Below, one piece after another: positions 9,808-19,573 of a DNA stretch of 64,000 nucleotides. The notes beneath the pieces were generated by a model that had not been told where the DNA came from, did no database searches, and worked only from the letters and a program-made list of their open reading frames with translations. Numbering within the stretch: position 1 is the first letter of the stretch; each line of letters begins with the position of its first letter. The DNA is from an endosymbiont of Escarpia spicata (GTDB taxonomy: Bacteria; Pseudomonadota; Gammaproteobacteria; Chromatiales; Chromatiaceae), in NCBI GenBank assembly GCA_003349915.1, contig QFXE01000020.1, forward strand, positions 62,001 through 126,000. Reading direction: 5' to 3'. The translations under genes were made by a program, and so were the position numbers.

Positions 9808-11425
9808 TCTCCTGCCCTAAAACAGCCCCAGATACCTCTTCCCAAACCGCCTCCCCAAAGACGCGCTTTACCACCAGCGGCAGACTGACGGCGCCATGCG
9901 CCAACAACCGGCGGTGAAACGCCTTGAGCGACAACTCAGGCTCCTGGCGCAGTACGACTTCCCTTGTCTGCTCGATCATTGCGACGCCGATCAACGCCAT
10001 GAAGGCATCTGTCGGCCGCCTGGAGAGATGAGTCAGCCGCGCTTCGGCCAAACCGGGGACGGGATGATCAAGCAGGGATTGCAAGCGGTCCAATGCCTGA
10101 TGGCTGTCCAAACGCCCCATGTGAAATTCGAGATCCACCAGCGCCTGCTCCGCCAACGCGAGGCGACGGCGAGCCAGCAGCACCATATCCTCGCGGGTAA
10201 AAAACCCTCTCGCCTCCAGTAACCTGCTGATGTAGTGCGCCCAACCACGCTTGAAAGCGGCGGATGGGTTGATCTGCCGCACCAGACTATGGGCCTGCAC
10301 ACCACCGGCCCAAGCCAGATAGTGACGCCCGGTCCAGCCAGCATAGAGGCAGCGCAGGCGAATAGCCGAAAGGCTTTCACCACCCTTCAACTGCCGCGCT
10401 TCGTCCGGGATCAGCAGGATTCCCCCACTCTCGCTGCGCAGATAGCTGCCGCAATCGGGGCGGCTGAAACAGCCATCGGTAACCCGAAACTCCAGTGGCT
10501 GAGACGGCAGCTCAAGCAGATCCTGCGCTTCAACAAAGGCCTTGAACCTGGCGCTCTCTTCGCGATAGGCCTGACACCTGGCATCCCCGGAGAGATCAGC
10601 TTCGGAAACATACTGTTCGCCCAGGACCTCCTGGTCTATCCCCAACTCATCGAGATGGCGCAAATAGCGCGCCTGCTGCTGCCGCGCCAATGCCAGCGCC
10701 TGTTCTCCTGTCAGAGGCAGCTGGTGCCGATGAGTCAGTAACCGGTCCACCTGGTCAGGGCCGCAATCGGAACCACCCGCGGCCTCGGGGACCAGGTCAT
10801 TGATCAGAAACTGACGAAAATCCTCGATCACCTCTGCCGCACTCGAACCGAGCTCCTGCAGCCGCTCCTGTTCAGCACAACATTGATGGGCCTGTGGCAG
10901 TTCACCATGAAGCCGATGCAGCCAGGGAAGACCTGCTTCCGACATCTCCAAGGCCTCAGCCAGCCAGAGGGTCGAGACCAGTTCCGGTAGTTCCGCAAGC
11001 TGCGTACGCGCATCCCGCAGATAGTTGCCGGTACGTTCCAATATCCCTTGCAACGCTTCACAGAGGGAGGCTGGCTGGCGCACCATTAACTCCTGCAGGG
11101 GGCGCAACGGCAGGTAACGGGCCGGGTCGCGGTGACGCCAATCCTGCTCCAGCAGCATGCGGTGTTCTATCATCGCAGCCCCGAAGATCAATTGAAGATC
11201 AAGCTGCCGGTCGGGATCAAGCGCCTCGAACCGCAACTCTTCCAGTCCCAGAAGAAGATTGCTCAACCAAGAGGAGAGCGCTCCGACATCATCGTCACCA
11301 TCGGCAGTCAACAGTCCTTCATAGCCAGGCACACCGGCGAAGATCGCCGCCACAGGATGGTAGCGAAACCAAACCTTGTAGAATTCGGAGATGAGCGCAT
11401 CGAAGTTCGCAGTCTCAGGCATCAT
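9800..11425 (-). CDS. DUF885-family protein with a degraded active site
   Basis: About 541 residues. The C-terminal half aligns by eye with bacterial DUF885 proteins, a family of putative metallopeptidases: a GWAHYISRLLEARGFF segment stands where EGWALYxExLMLExG normally stands, followed by ALVDLEFHMGRLDSHQAL, matching the family's VADVxLHTGxMxxxEA stretch. The family's HEGYPGHH motif is replaced by LYAGWTGRHYL, so the first metal-binding His and Glu are gone, and the Glu of EGWA is Arg here. If the alignment is right, the protein cannot be an active peptidase of this type. No signal peptide is seen. ATG at 11425 or 11422 overlaps the osmC-like stop; the frame's 11464 start would overlap that gene by 50 bp and is less likely. 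Confidence 0.75.
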   Translation of the reverse strand: MMPETANFDALISEFYKVWFRYHPVAAIFAGVPGYEGLLTADGDDDVGALSSWLSNLLLGLEELRFEALDPDRQLDLQLIFGAAMIEHRMLLEQDWRHRDPARYLPLRPLQELMVRQPASLCEALQGILERTGNYLRDARTQLAELPELVSTLWLAEALEMSEAGLPWLHRLHGELPQAHQCCAEQERLQELGSSAAEVIEDFRQFLINDLVPEAAGGSDCGPDQVDRLLTHRHQLPLTGEQALALARQQQARYLRHLDELGIDQEVLGEQYVSEADLSGDARCQAYREESARFKAFVEAQDLLELPSQPLEFRVTDGCFSRPDCGSYLRSESGGILLIPDEARQLKGGESLSAIRLRCLYAGWTGRHYLAWAGGVQAHSLVRQINPSAAFKRGWAHYISRLLEARGFFTREDMVLLARRRLALAEQALVDLEFHMGRLDSHQALDRLQSLLDHPVPGLAEARLTHLSRRPTDAFMALIGVAMIEQTREVVLRQEPELSLKAFHRRLLAHGAVSLPLVVKRVFGEAVWEEVSGAVLGQETG

Positions 11426-11831
11426 GGATCTCATAGTCGTGGGTAATTTCTGCCATCTGCCCAAGCATGATGGAGGCGGAACAGTATTTCTCGGCGCTCA
11501 GGGAGATTGCACGGGAGACATGCTTTTCGTTCAACCCCTTTCCGGTGACGATAAAATGGGCATGAATGCGGGAAAACACCTTCGGCTCGGATTCGGAACG
11601 TTCCGCCTCGAGCTCCACCACGCAGTCGGTCACCTGCTGGCGGGATTTACGCAGAATACTGAGGACATCGAATTCGGTACACCCCCCCATGCCCAGCAGC
11701 AGCATCTCCATTGGCCGCACTCCCAGATTGCGTCCACCATGCTCCGGCGGACCATCCATCACCACCGCATGACCACTGCCCGATTCACCCAGCATGGTGG
11801 CGTCCTGCACCCATTTAACCCGTGCCTTCAT
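11415..11831 (-). CDS. OsmC-family peroxiredoxin-like protein (YhfA type)
   Basis: A 138-residue OsmC/Ohr-fold protein. The two reactive cysteines are visible in LLGMGGCTEFDVLSIL and LSAEKYCSASIML, spaced as in the family, whose members reduce organic hydroperoxides. Start chosen at ATG 11831 (MKARVKWVQ), which has GGAG five bases upstream; the open frame extends 11 residues further without support. It is read divergently from crp, the same arrangement as yhfA and crp in E. coli, which supports the YhfA-type assignment. Physiological substrate unknown. Confidence 0.88.
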   Translation of the reverse strand: MKARVKWVQDATMLGESGSGHAVVMDGPPEHGGRNLGVRPMEMLLLGMGGCTEFDVLSILRKSRQQVTDCVVELEAERSESEPKVFSRIHAHFIVTGKGLNEKHVSRAISLSAEKYCSASIMLGQMAEITHDYEIHDA

Positions 11832-12246
11832 CACAACTCCGAAAAAAATATTACATTTCGACAATAAATTTGCAGTTCAGCCATCTATTAACCTCGACGA
11901 ACCGAAATTTCATTCATATGATATTCAATGAATCATTTGAGAATTTAAGTGTCTCTATCATCGATATTGAACGGTACACCAGCTATCCTTCAACAACAAA
12001 CAGGACTTGCTAAACTTGCTTTGGCGCCTATGCTGCCACTAAGCTATTGAAATATTAACTTAAGGAGGCTGTCGGGTTTAACGCTGTTTGGCTGCAAATC
12101 CCTGGATGGCGATCAACTCAGCTTGTCGAACTCGTTAAATAGGTCCACTATTCGCCTCGTTCGATAAACTGATTTGATTCGCCCCAAGTAATTTTCGCTA
12201 CAAACGGATAAATCCGACAGCCTCCAAAACGTCGAGCAGAAAGATC
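11832..12246. other. AT-rich divergent intergenic region between osmC-like gene and crp
   Basis: About 415 bp with no convincing gene. It must hold the promoters of both flanking genes. The left 180 bp are AT-rich. I looked for a CRP-type TGTGA-N6-TCACA site and did not find a good match. A purine-rich TAAGGAGG near 12060 is followed by no usable open frame. Confidence 0.5.
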
Positions 12247-12901
12247 ATGTCGATCATACAACCACCACCTCAGGACCCGGAATACCTTCAGCGATTCCTC
12301 TCCTTTTGTCATCGCCGGCGTTATCCAAAAAAACACCGAAATCATCCATATTGGCGACCCTGCCGATGTGCTCTACTATCTGATCGAAGGCTCGGTTGCC
12401 GTCTATATCGAAGACGACGACGGTAAGGAGATCATCCTCACCTATCTCAATAAAGGTGAATTCATCGGCGAGATGGGGCTCTTTATTCCCGCCCCCAAGC
12501 GCAGTGTCATGGTACGCACCCGCACCCCTTGTCAGATTGCCGAGATCAGTTACAAACGCCTGGAACAGCTGTTCGATGGCGACCTGCACGACTACACCAA
12601 AGAGATTCTCTACGCCATGGGCGCCCAGCTCTCCGAGCGGCTGGTACAGACCAGCGCCAAAGTTGGTCATCTGGCGTTTCTCGACGTCACCGGACGTATC
12701 GCCCGCACCCTGCTGGACCTCTGCAAAGAGCCTGACGCCATGACCCATCCGGACGGCATGCAGATCCGCATCACCCGCCAGGAGATCGGACGCATTGTCG
12801 GCTGTTCACGAGAGATGGCAGGAAGGGTACTGAAGAACCTGGAAGAGCAGGAACTTATCAACGTCAAAGGAAAGACGATTGTGGTGTTTGGGACGAGATA
12901 G
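12247..12901 (+). CDS. crp: CRP-type cyclic-AMP receptor protein, frameshifted as read
   Basis: Global transcription regulator with an N-terminal cyclic-nucleotide domain and a C-terminal helix-turn-helix. From ATG 12247 the first 27 codons give [14 protein letters not shown]... then [11 protein letters not shown], which matches the E. coli start (TLEWFLSHCHIHKYP). The frame then breaks at a run of seven A (12327-12333); the remaining 190 or so codons continue one base further on with [19 protein letters not shown], cAMP-pocket [10 protein letters not shown], and the recognition helix [19 protein letters not shown]. Removing one A gives a 217-residue protein that aligns without a gap. The break could be a sequencing error, a real mutation or slippage on the A run. 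Without it, translation would have to start at GTG 12368 and miss the first beta strands. Confidence 0.88.
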
Positions 12902-12905
12902 AGAC

Positions 12906-13128
12906 AGGTAAAAGGTCAAAAGGAGACCGTGCCAATGGATAGGTCGAACTTTGTCGTTGCTGCCGTTAGAGGCTGAAGGGTCGTAGGCCGGTTCAAGCGT
13001 AGCGGAACCGGCAACCTATATTGCTCTGCCAAAGTCTGGATGCCAGATCCGCTACGCTTGATCCGGCCTACCTGCGTGACACATGATTCAGGCAAATCAA
13101 CGATTTGCCAGCCTTTCGCCTTTTACCT
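12906..13128. repeat. Dispersed repeat element, copy 2 (inverted)
   Basis: Fills the space between crp and trpC. It begins AGGTAAAAGG and ends CCTTTTACCT, exact inverted ends. Read on the reverse strand, its GGCACGGTCTCCTTTTGACC end matches the CTGGCACTGCCTCCTTT end of copy 1. An inner palindrome at 12987-13012 has arms GCCGGTTC and GAACCGGC. Its right end overlaps the trpC stop codon (13127-13129). Confidence 0.75.
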
Positions 13129-13927
13129 AATTAAAGAAAAGTTCCGCCAACTTCTCCCCCGGATCCTCGGCCCGCATAAACGCCTCCCCCACCAGAAACG
13201 CGTCCACGCCATTTGAACGCATCAGGGCCACGTCGTCACGGGTGTGGATCCCGCTTTCAGTCACCAGGATGCGATCATCAGGAATTCGTTCCAACATGCG
13301 CAGACTGGTATCCAGGCTCACCTCAAAAGTGCGCAGGTTGCGATTGTTGATGCCGATCAGCCGGTTTTCAGCCTTCAGCGCCCGCTCCAGTTCCAGCTCA
13401 TCGTGTACCTCGATCAGCACATCCATTCCCAACTCATGGGCCAGGTCATTAAGTGCCCGCATCTGCCCATCTTCCAGACAGGCCACGATCAACAGGATGC
13501 AGTCGGCCCCCATGGCGCGCGCCTCGTAGACCTGATAGGGATCGATAAAAAAGTCCTTGCGGATGACCGGCAGGGCACAGGCAGAGCGGGCCTGTTTCAG
13601 ATACTCGTCACTGCCCTGAAAAAAATCGATATCGGTCAGAACCGACAGGCAGGCCGCCCCGCCCTTTGCATAACTCCGGGCGATCTCCGCCGGACGAAAG
13701 TCCTCCCGCAACAACCCTTTGCTGGGCGAGGCGCGTTTGATCTCGGCAATGACGCCTGCCCCGCCCGTTGCAATCCTCGCGGCAATAGCGTCTGCAAAAC
13801 CCCGACAGGAATCGGCTTCACCTGCCATCGTCTGCAGCTGCTGCAAAGGCGTGCGAACCAGACGACCTGAGATCTCTTCCTGTTTGCGCAGGACGATTTT
13901 CTTGAGTATGTCTGGGGTATCGCTCAT
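13127..13927 (-). CDS. trpC: Indole-3-glycerol phosphate synthase
   Basis: Closes the indole ring in tryptophan synthesis. The TIM-barrel shows [17 protein letters not shown] (catalytic lysine in [10 protein letters not shown]), [31 protein letters not shown] with the KDF catalytic motif, [13 protein letters not shown] and [15 protein letters not shown] 13927 ([12 protein letters not shown]) is preferred because GGAAG lies just upstream and it starts 13 bp after the stop of the preceding gene; an upstream start at 13951 would overlap that gene. It is a single-function TrpC of 266 residues, not fused to TrpF. Confidence 0.96.
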   Translation of the reverse strand: MSDTPDILKKIVLRKQEEISGRLVRTPLQQLQTMAGEADSCRGFADAIAARIATGGAGVIAEIKRASPSKGLLREDFRPAEIARSYAKGGAACLSVLTDIDFFQGSDEYLKQARSACALPVIRKDFFIDPYQVYEARAMGADCILLIVACLEDGQMRALNDLAHELGMDVLIEVHDELELERALKAENRLIGINNRNLRTFEVSLDTSLRMLERIPDDRILVTESGIHTRDDVALMRSNGVDAFLVGEAFMRAEDPGEKLAELFFN

Positions 13928-13940
13928 TAAGCTTCCGTCA

Positions 13941-14342
13941 TCAGACCTCATTCGGCACCACTCTGTTCAAAACATCGCCTCTCAGAAAGGCATCGATATT
14001 GGCAATCACCTGATTACAAATCTGCTGCGACTGGGCAGGATCACCCGGATTCAGGCCAGGCACATTACAGACCACGATGCCACGGCTGCCAGCGGTTTTG
14101 AAATCGATATGTCCGGCCTCTTCCCCCGCAACGACGATCAGCCGCAGCTTGAAGGCTTCATCCAAAACCGCCTTGTCGATCGCCGTGGAGACGGAGACCA
14201 CTATATCTGCTCGCCAGCAGGCTTCAATTAACCCGGCTGGGTCAAGTTCGACAAATTGCAACCAGCCAAATTTTGGGTAGTCGACTTCCGGGAAGTCAGG
14301 CTCACCCGCCAGACGGCCGCTGTCCACGACAACAATATTCAT
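13941..14342 (-). CDS. D-2-hydroxyacid dehydrogenase catalytic-domain remnant, Rossmann domain absent
   Basis: A 133-residue protein starting [18 protein letters not shown]. Residues 1-95 resemble the discontinuous catalytic domain of D-2-hydroxyacid dehydrogenases: [39 protein letters not shown] and [10 protein letters not shown]. The last 30 residues, [15 protein letters not shown] then NRVV, resemble the very C-terminus of the same family, which returns to the catalytic domain. The middle of the normal protein, the NAD-binding Rossmann domain with the catalytic Arg, Glu and His, is missing, and the two ends are joined in frame. It cannot be a working dehydrogenase. It lies between trpD and trpC, with AAGG eight bases before the ATG, so it seems to be expressed. 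Function unknown. Confidence 0.7.
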   Translation of the reverse strand: MNIVVVDSGRLAGEPDFPEVDYPKFGWLQFVELDPAGLIEACWRADIVVSVSTAIDKAVLDEAFKLRLIVVAGEEAGHIDFKTAGSRGIVVCNVPGLNPGDPAQSQQICNQVIANIDAFLRGDVLNRVVPNEV

Positions 14343-14410
14343 TAAGATTACCTTTTGGGGAGCCGCAATGGTGCACAGGTTGCACCCTGTGTTTCTATCA
14401 TAGACAGGGA

Positions 14411-15433
14411 TTACTCAAAGCTCTGGGTCAGGATCACCAGCTTATCCAACCGGCTGCGGGCTTCGCCACTGGCAATCGCCTGATCCGCCATGTTGATACC
14501 GTCCATCAGTGTGTCGGCCAGCCCCGCAGTATAGATGGCCGCACCGGCATTGAGTTGCACAATATCCCGGGCGGGACCCGGCCTGTCTTCCAGCACGCCG
14601 CGAATCACATCGAGACTCTGCGCCGCGTCCTCCACAGTGATTTCACTGATCGCCGTGCGGCTGATGCCAAACTCCTCCGGCTGAATGGTATAGCGGCGGA
14701 TCTGACCCTCTTTCAATTCTGCCACATCGGTGGCGTCACCAATGCTGATCTCGTCCAGCCCGTCGCGGGAGTGAACCACCATGACGTGGCGGCTGCCCAG
14801 CTTCTGCAGGACTTCCGCCAGGGGCTGCAACAGCTCTTCACTGAAGACCCCTAACAGTTGATTCGGCACACCGGCAGGATTGGTCAGGGGTCCCAATACA
14901 TTGAAAACAGTCCGCACCCCCATCTCCTTGCGCGGGCCGATGGCGTGTTTCATCGCGCTGTGGTGGCCGGGAGCAAACATGAAACCCACACCCACCTCCC
15001 GCACGCACTGTTCGACCTGTCCAGGCGTAAGGTCCAGGCGAATACCGGCAGCCTCGAGTGCATCGGCACTGCCCGACTTGCTGGAGACCGACCGGTTGCC
15101 ATGCTTGGCGACATGACAGCCTGCTGCTGCCGCCACGAACATGCTGGCGGTGGATACGTTGAAGGTCCCGGAGGCATCACCGCCTGTACCGACGATATCC
15201 ACGGTATTCGGCAGATCGCCCACTGAGACACCGCTGGCGAGCTCACGCATGACCGAAGCAGCGGCAGCAATCTCCGTCACCGTCTCACCCTTCATCCGCA
15301 AACCGATAAGAAAACCGCCGATCTGCGCCGGCGTGGCGCCACCTGTCATGATAGTGCGCATGACGCCCGTCATCTCATCGGAGTCGAGATCCTGACGAGC
15401 CAGGACTTTGTTGATGGCCTTCTGCATCTCCAC
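14411..15433 (-). CDS. trpD: Anthranilate phosphoribosyltransferase
   Basis: Joins PRPP to anthranilate in tryptophan synthesis. The 340-residue protein shows [17 protein letters not shown] (PRPP diphosphate loop), [17 protein letters not shown] (anthranilate-binding KHGNR), [13 protein letters not shown] and [11 protein letters not shown], all in the family order. GTG at 15433 has GGGGGAG five bases upstream; ATG at 15427 is the alternative. It is separate from trpG here, unlike the fused TrpGD of enterobacteria. Confidence 0.97.
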   Translation of the reverse strand: MEMQKAINKVLARQDLDSDEMTGVMRTIMTGGATPAQIGGFLIGLRMKGETVTEIAAAASVMRELASGVSVGDLPNTVDIVGTGGDASGTFNVSTASMFVAAAAGCHVAKHGNRSVSSKSGSADALEAAGIRLDLTPGQVEQCVREVGVGFMFAPGHHSAMKHAIGPRKEMGVRTVFNVLGPLTNPAGVPNQLLGVFSEELLQPLAEVLQKLGSRHVMVVHSRDGLDEISIGDATDVAELKEGQIRRYTIQPEEFGISRTAISEITVEDAAQSLDVIRGVLEDRPGPARDIVQLNAGAAIYTAGLADTLMDGINMADQAIASGEARSRLDKLVILTQSFE

Positions 15434-15520
15434 TGGTACTCCCCCTTTTAACTTTTGTCCGAGGCACCTGAGAGGTCGGTGTCAAACCGCCCCACCTGTG
15501 TCGTGAAAACTATCGACCAT

Positions 15521-15763
15521 TTAGCGTCTGCTCTCCAGATCAGCCACATGCGCCAACGCCGCCCTGACCAAAAACCGGGTCAACGGCACCATCAGTAAAG
15601 CCCCGGCCGACAGCATGACGAGCGCATAATGCTCAAACTGCCAAGCGGCAGGCACCAAGCTGGTAGCGTCGATATATTCAGCCAGCCCCAATCCAAAAAG
15701 AAGGCTGCCGATTGCGTTGACGATCAGCAGATGGAGCGGCGGTCTGATACGGTTTTTTTCCAC
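15521..15763 (-). CDS. Small two-helix membrane protein in the trp cluster
   Basis: An 80-residue protein, not recognised. It has two hydrophobic helices (about residues 10-28, LLIVNAIGSLLFGLGLAEY, and 44-64, HYALVMLSAGALLMVPLTRF) and charged ends, so it should cross the inner membrane twice. It lies between trpG and trpD on the same strand with about 20 bp to the trpG stop, so it is probably co-transcribed. Nothing in it suggests a role in tryptophan synthesis. Confidence 0.65.
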   Translation of the reverse strand: MEKNRIRPPLHLLIVNAIGSLLFGLGLAEYIDATSLVPAAWQFEHYALVMLSAGALLMVPLTRFLVRAALAHVADLESRR

Positions 15764-15784
15764 CTGTGATCCAGACCCTCTAGA

Positions 15785-16363
15785 TTACTTGCCCTCTATA
15801 AAATTTCGCAGCATATCGTGACCATGCTGAGTCAATATCGACTCGGGATGAAACTGTACACCCTGTACGTCCAGTGTCTTGTGGCGCACACCCATGATCT
15901 CATCCATCTCACCGGCTTTTTCGGTCCAGGCAGTAATCTCGAGGCAGTCCGGAAGCGTGGACCGTTCGATCACCAACGAATGGTAGCGGGTCGCCACAAA
16001 GGGATTCTCCAACCCGCTAAAGACACCGCTGTCCGCATGATGGATGGGGGAGGTCTTGCCGTGCATCACCTCGCGGGCATGAACGATCCTGCCGCCAAAG
16101 GCCTGGCCGATCGACTGATGTCCGAGACAGACGCCGAGCAGTGGGATGCGACCAGCGAAGACCTTGATCGCCTCCACCGAGATACCGGCTTCGGCAGGGG
16201 TGCAAGGGCCGGGAGAGATGACGATATGATCGGGCTGCAGCGCCTCGATCTCATCAATGCCGATCTCGTCGTTGCGATGGACCTGCACGTCGGCACCCAG
16301 TTCGCCCAGATACTGCACCAGGTTATAGGTGAAGGAGTCGTAGTTATCGATCATTAACAACAT
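15785..16363 (-). CDS. trpG: Anthranilate synthase glutaminase component
   Basis: Supplies ammonia from glutamine to TrpE. The class I amidotransferase triad is visible: the nucleophilic Cys79 in [16 protein letters not shown], and the His and Glu of VQFHPESI near the C-terminus; the oxyanion loop is [12 protein letters not shown]. The 192 residues make it a free-standing glutaminase. It could also serve para-aminobenzoate synthase (PabA), as many bacteria share the subunit. It starts 2 bp after the trpE stop, consistent with coupled expression of an equimolar complex. Confidence 0.95.
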   Translation of the reverse strand: MLLMIDNYDSFTYNLVQYLGELGADVQVHRNDEIGIDEIEALQPDHIVISPGPCTPAEAGISVEAIKVFAGRIPLLGVCLGHQSIGQAFGGRIVHAREVMHGKTSPIHHADSGVFSGLENPFVATRYHSLVIERSTLPDCLEITAWTEKAGEMDEIMGVRHKTLDVQGVQFHPESILTQHGHDMLRNFIEGK

Positions 16364-16365
16364 GA

Positions 16366-17865
16366 TTACGCTCCCTCTTCCGCACAGGCGTGGCGATCCA
16401 GCCCCGCTTCCGCCAGTGCAACCGCTCGAAACACCGCTCGTCCCTTATTCATGGTCTCTTTCCACTCCAGTTCAGGAATGGAGTCCGCCACCACACCGGC
16501 ACCCGCCTGAATGTGCAGCGTTTTATCCTTGATCACCGCCGTACGGATGGCGATGGCGGTATCCATGTTGCCGTTCCAGCTCAGATAACCCACCGCGCCC
16601 GAATAGACCCCCCGCTTCACCGGCTCCAGTTCGTCGATGATCTCCATCGCCCGGATCTTCGGCGCTCCGCTCACGGTGCCTGCCGGGAAGGTTGCTCGCA
16701 ACACGTCGATAGCGGTCATGCCGTCCCTCAGATCACCAGTGACATTGGAGACGATATGCATCACATGGGAGTAGTGCTCCACGATCATCTTGTCGGTTAG
16801 CTCCACACTGCCGATCTTGGCAACCCGCCCGGTATCGTTACGCCCCAGGTCGATCAACATCAGATGCTCGGCCAGCTCTTTGGGATCCGCCAGGAGTTCC
16901 GCCTCCAGCGCCCTGTCCTCCTCCTCGGTATAACCGCGGCGGCGGGTGCCGGCGATCGGGCGCACGGTGACCACACCATCCTCCAACCGGGTGAGAATCT
17001 CCGGAGAGGAGCCGACGATATGGAAATCCCCAAGGTTGAGGAAATACATATAGGGCGATGGGTTCAGGCCTCGCAACGCCCGATAAAGATCGAGCGGCGG
17101 CGCCTGAAACGGGATCGACAGCCGCTGTGAGATCACCGTCTGCATGCAGTCGCCTTCGAGGATGTACTCCTTGACGCGATCCACCGCTGACTTGAAACCC
17201 GATTCGGTAAAACCTGAGACGAAGTCAGATTCGCTGATCTCCCGCCCGGTTTCACAGCCGCCACGGGGCGCCTCCTGCTGCATCGCCAGGATCAATTCAC
17301 GGATACGTCGTTGCGCGCTCTCCAAGGTTCCACCAGCAGATGGATCGACGTGCACGATCAGGTACATGCGGCCGCTGAGGTTATCGAATACCACCACCTC
17401 ATCAGACACCATCAGCAATATATCCGGGGTCTCCAGCAGATCGGGATTGGGGCACTCTCCCAGGCGCGGCTCGATATAACGGATGATGTCGTAGCCGAAA
17501 TAGCCCACCAGGCCGCCGTTGAAGCGGGGCAGCCCTTCCAGTTCAGCCGCCTTGTAGCGCCCCTGAAACTGTTCGATCCACGCCAGCGGGTCACTGACCT
17601 CGACAGACTCGATCACCTCGCCTTCACGCTCCACCTCGATACGATGCCCCATAACACGCACCAAGGTCTGGCTCGGCAGGCCGATAATGGAGTAACGACC
17701 CCATTTTTCGCCACCCTGGACAGACTCGAAGAGATAGGTGTAAGGCGCGTCCGCCAGCTTGAGATAGACACTCAGCGGGGTATCGAGGTCGGCAAGCACC
17801 TCACAAACGACAGGTATACGGTTAAAACCCTGGGCTGCCAGGGCATCGAATTCTTGAGGGGTCAT
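16366..17865 (-). CDS. trpE: Anthranilate synthase component I
   Basis: Converts chorismate to anthranilate with TrpG. Landmarks include the N-terminal tryptophan-binding region with the LLES-type element in [18 protein letters not shown], the chorismate-binding core [44 protein letters not shown], and [15 protein letters not shown]. The length, about 499 residues, is normal. The frame starts with GTG at 17877, but ATG at 17865 has GGAGAGG immediately upstream and is preferred. Feedback inhibition by tryptophan is likely from the family; I see no leader peptide or attenuator in the 170 bp upstream. Confidence 0.96.
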   Translation of the reverse strand: MTPQEFDALAAQGFNRIPVVCEVLADLDTPLSVYLKLADAPYTYLFESVQGGEKWGRYSIIGLPSQTLVRVMGHRIEVEREGEVIESVEVSDPLAWIEQFQGRYKAAELEGLPRFNGGLVGYFGYDIIRYIEPRLGECPNPDLLETPDILLMVSDEVVVFDNLSGRMYLIVHVDPSAGGTLESAQRRIRELILAMQQEAPRGGCETGREISESDFVSGFTESGFKSAVDRVKEYILEGDCMQTVISQRLSIPFQAPPLDLYRALRGLNPSPYMYFLNLGDFHIVGSSPEILTRLEDGVVTVRPIAGTRRRGYTEEEDRALEAELLADPKELAEHLMLIDLGRNDTGRVAKIGSVELTDKMIVEHYSHVMHIVSNVTGDLRDGMTAIDVLRATFPAGTVSGAPKIRAMEIIDELEPVKRGVYSGAVGYLSWNGNMDTAIAIRTAVIKDKTLHIQAGAGVVADSIPELEWKETMNKGRAVFRAVALAEAGLDRHACAEEGA

Positions 17866-18049
17866 GATCCTCTCCACACAACAGACAAAACAACGGATAG
17901 ACGATTGGTCGGAATCACCAACGCCATCGCGTGCCGGTCTTTAGGATCGTGTTGTGTGAAAGCAGGTACATATCAGGTTCTTTTATGGATTCGGCAACTG
18001 GATCAAATTCAAAGTGAACGGCTACGATAATCCATAACGGCCATACAGC

Positions 18050-18730
18050 TCAAGCAGCAGATTCAAGCAGACCCTGAATCTCAGCCATGGAGTCGATGAC
18101 CGCATCGGGGTTGGCCTCGCGGATATCGACCCCGTGATTGTAGCCGTAACTCATGCAGACGATCTGAAAACCGGCGGCACGGGCCGCCTTCACGTCACTC
18201 ACTGAGTCACCCAGCATCATCGCATCCGAGGCATCGACACCAAAGTGTTCCGCCCCATGCAGCAACGGCATCGGATCAGGTTTCTTTTTCGCCAGGGTGT
18301 CGCCGGAGATCACGATATCGAACTCGTCGTGTACGCCCAGGTGCTTGAGCAGTGGAATAGTGAACTGCGCCGCCTTGTTGGTGACACAGCCGAGCTGGTA
18401 ACCAGCAGACTTCAAATAATCCAGGCCCTCGCGCACGCCGGGATAGAGCAGCGAGCGCTTGGAGGTGTTCTCGGCATAGAGTTCGATAAAGATCGGGTAG
18501 GCCTGCGCGAAGTCCTCGTCGGAGGGCTCACCGTCGAGCTGACCGATCAGTGCGCGCCGGGTCAGTCGCTCCACCCCGTTGCCCACCCAGTCACGCACCC
18601 GTTCCTCGCCCCAGACAGGCCGACCCAACTGCTTCATCATCTCATCAACGCAGTAGGCCAGATCGGGCACGCTGTCAACCAAGGTGCCGTCGACATCAAT
18701 AAGGATCATTTTGGGTTGCTTTAGACTCAT
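18050..18730 (-). CDS. gph: Phosphoglycolate phosphatase
   Basis: HAD-superfamily phosphatase of 226 residues. It has the nucleophile motif LIDVDGTLVDS (Asp12 nucleophile, Asp14 acid/base), motif II GCVTNKA, the Lys in LAKKKPDPMPL and the acidic motif MMLGDSVSDVKAAR. These fit Gph, which clears 2-phosphoglycolate made by Rubisco oxygenation or DNA repair. In autotrophs gph is often placed next to rpe, as here, linking it to the Calvin cycle; GlcF encoded earlier would handle the glycolate. Two starts are possible, 18730 or the ATG seven codons later. Confidence 0.9.
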   Translation of the reverse strand: MSLKQPKMILIDVDGTLVDSVPDLAYCVDEMMKQLGRPVWGEERVRDWVGNGVERLTRRALIGQLDGEPSDEDFAQAYPIFIELYAENTSKRSLLYPGVREGLDYLKSAGYQLGCVTNKAAQFTIPLLKHLGVHDEFDIVISGDTLAKKKPDPMPLLHGAEHFGVDASDAMMLGDSVSDVKAARAAGFQIVCMSYGYNHGVDIREANPDAVIDSMAEIQGLLESAA

Positions 18731-18835
18731 AACCTGCTACCTGCCTGGTGATTCAAAAAGGCCAAGGATACGGAAGGATCGATAAAATTTTGCACGCTCT
18801 GCCTGTGGAAATTGGCAAAGTTTGTGACCAACTAC

Positions 18836-18866
18836 AAAAAACGGAGCCTATCAAGGCCCCGTTTTC
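18836..18866 (-). terminator. Rho-independent terminator after rpe
   Basis: On the reverse strand ACGGGGCC pairs with GGCTCCGT (one G-T pair) across a TTGATA loop and is followed by six T. It sits 15 bp after the rpe stop, separating rpe from gph and the trp genes. Confidence 0.8.
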
Positions 18867-18880
18867 AGCGCCAGGCAGAA

Positions 18881-19573
18881 TTAAACCTTGGCCAGTTCCG
18901 CCAGCATCTTGCCGACGATGGTGTTATAGCGGTTGGCATCGGCGTCGCCCGGGAAGCCGAAGATGCCGGATCCGGCAACGAAGGTGTCTGCACCAGCCGC
19001 CTTGATCTCGGCGATATTATCGACCTTTACGCCACCGTCGATCTCCAGACGGATGTCGTAACCGGAGTCGTCGATCATCTTGCGTGCGGCGCGCAGCTTG
19101 TCCATGGTCCCCGGGATGAAACTCTGACCGCCGAAACCGGGATTAACGGACATCAGCAGGATCATGTCGACCTTGTCCATCACATGATCCAGATAGGAGA
19201 GCGAGGTGGCCGGATTGAACACCAGACCTGACTTACAGCCATGCTCTCGGGTCAGGGCCAGGGAACGGTCGATATGTTCAGAAGCCTCGGGGTGGAAGGT
19301 GATGTAGGTGGCGCCTGCCTTGGCGAAATCGGGGATGATGCGATCCACCGGCTTGACCATCATGTGTACGTCGATGTCGGCGGTAACACCGTGGCTGCGC
19401 AGTGCATCGCAGACCAGCGGGCCGATGGTCAGGTTGGGTACGTAGTGGTTGTCCATGACGTCGAAGTGGACGATCTCGGCACCGGATGCCAGTACGTTAT
19501 CCACTTCCTCGCCCAGCTTGGCGAAATCCGCCGACAGGATGGACGGTGCGATCTGATCGGGTTGACGAGCCAT
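18881..19573 (-). CDS. rpe: Ribulose-phosphate 3-epimerase
   Basis: Interconverts ribulose 5-phosphate and xylulose 5-phosphate in the pentose phosphate and Calvin cycles. The 230-residue TIM-barrel has [34 protein letters not shown] (metal-binding His and Asp), [28 protein letters not shown] and [14 protein letters not shown], covering all the catalytic segments. Start ATG 19573 gives [11 protein letters not shown]. Confidence 0.97.
   Translation of the reverse strand: MARQPDQIAPSILSADFAKLGEEVDNVLASGAEIVHFDVMDNHYVPNLTIGPLVCDALRSHGVTADIDVHMMVKPVDRIIPDFAKAGATYITFHPEASEHIDRSLALTREHGCKSGLVFNPATSLSYLDHVMDKVDMILLMSVNPGFGGQSFIPGTMDKLRAARKMIDDSGYDIRLEIDGGVKVDNIAEIKAAGADTFVAGSGIFGFPGDADANRYNTIVGKMLAELAKV

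Noticed and set aside
12055-12246. A small gene after TAAGGAGG near 12060
   Set aside because: No start codon at proper spacing leads to an open frame of any length.
12254-12748. A reverse-strand frame across crp
   Set aside because: Shadow of crp; considered because crp is frameshifted, but the forward frames match CRP on both sides of the shift.
17866-18049. trp attenuator or leader peptide before trpE
   Set aside because: No short frame with tandem Trp codons and no alternative terminator hairpin could be made out.
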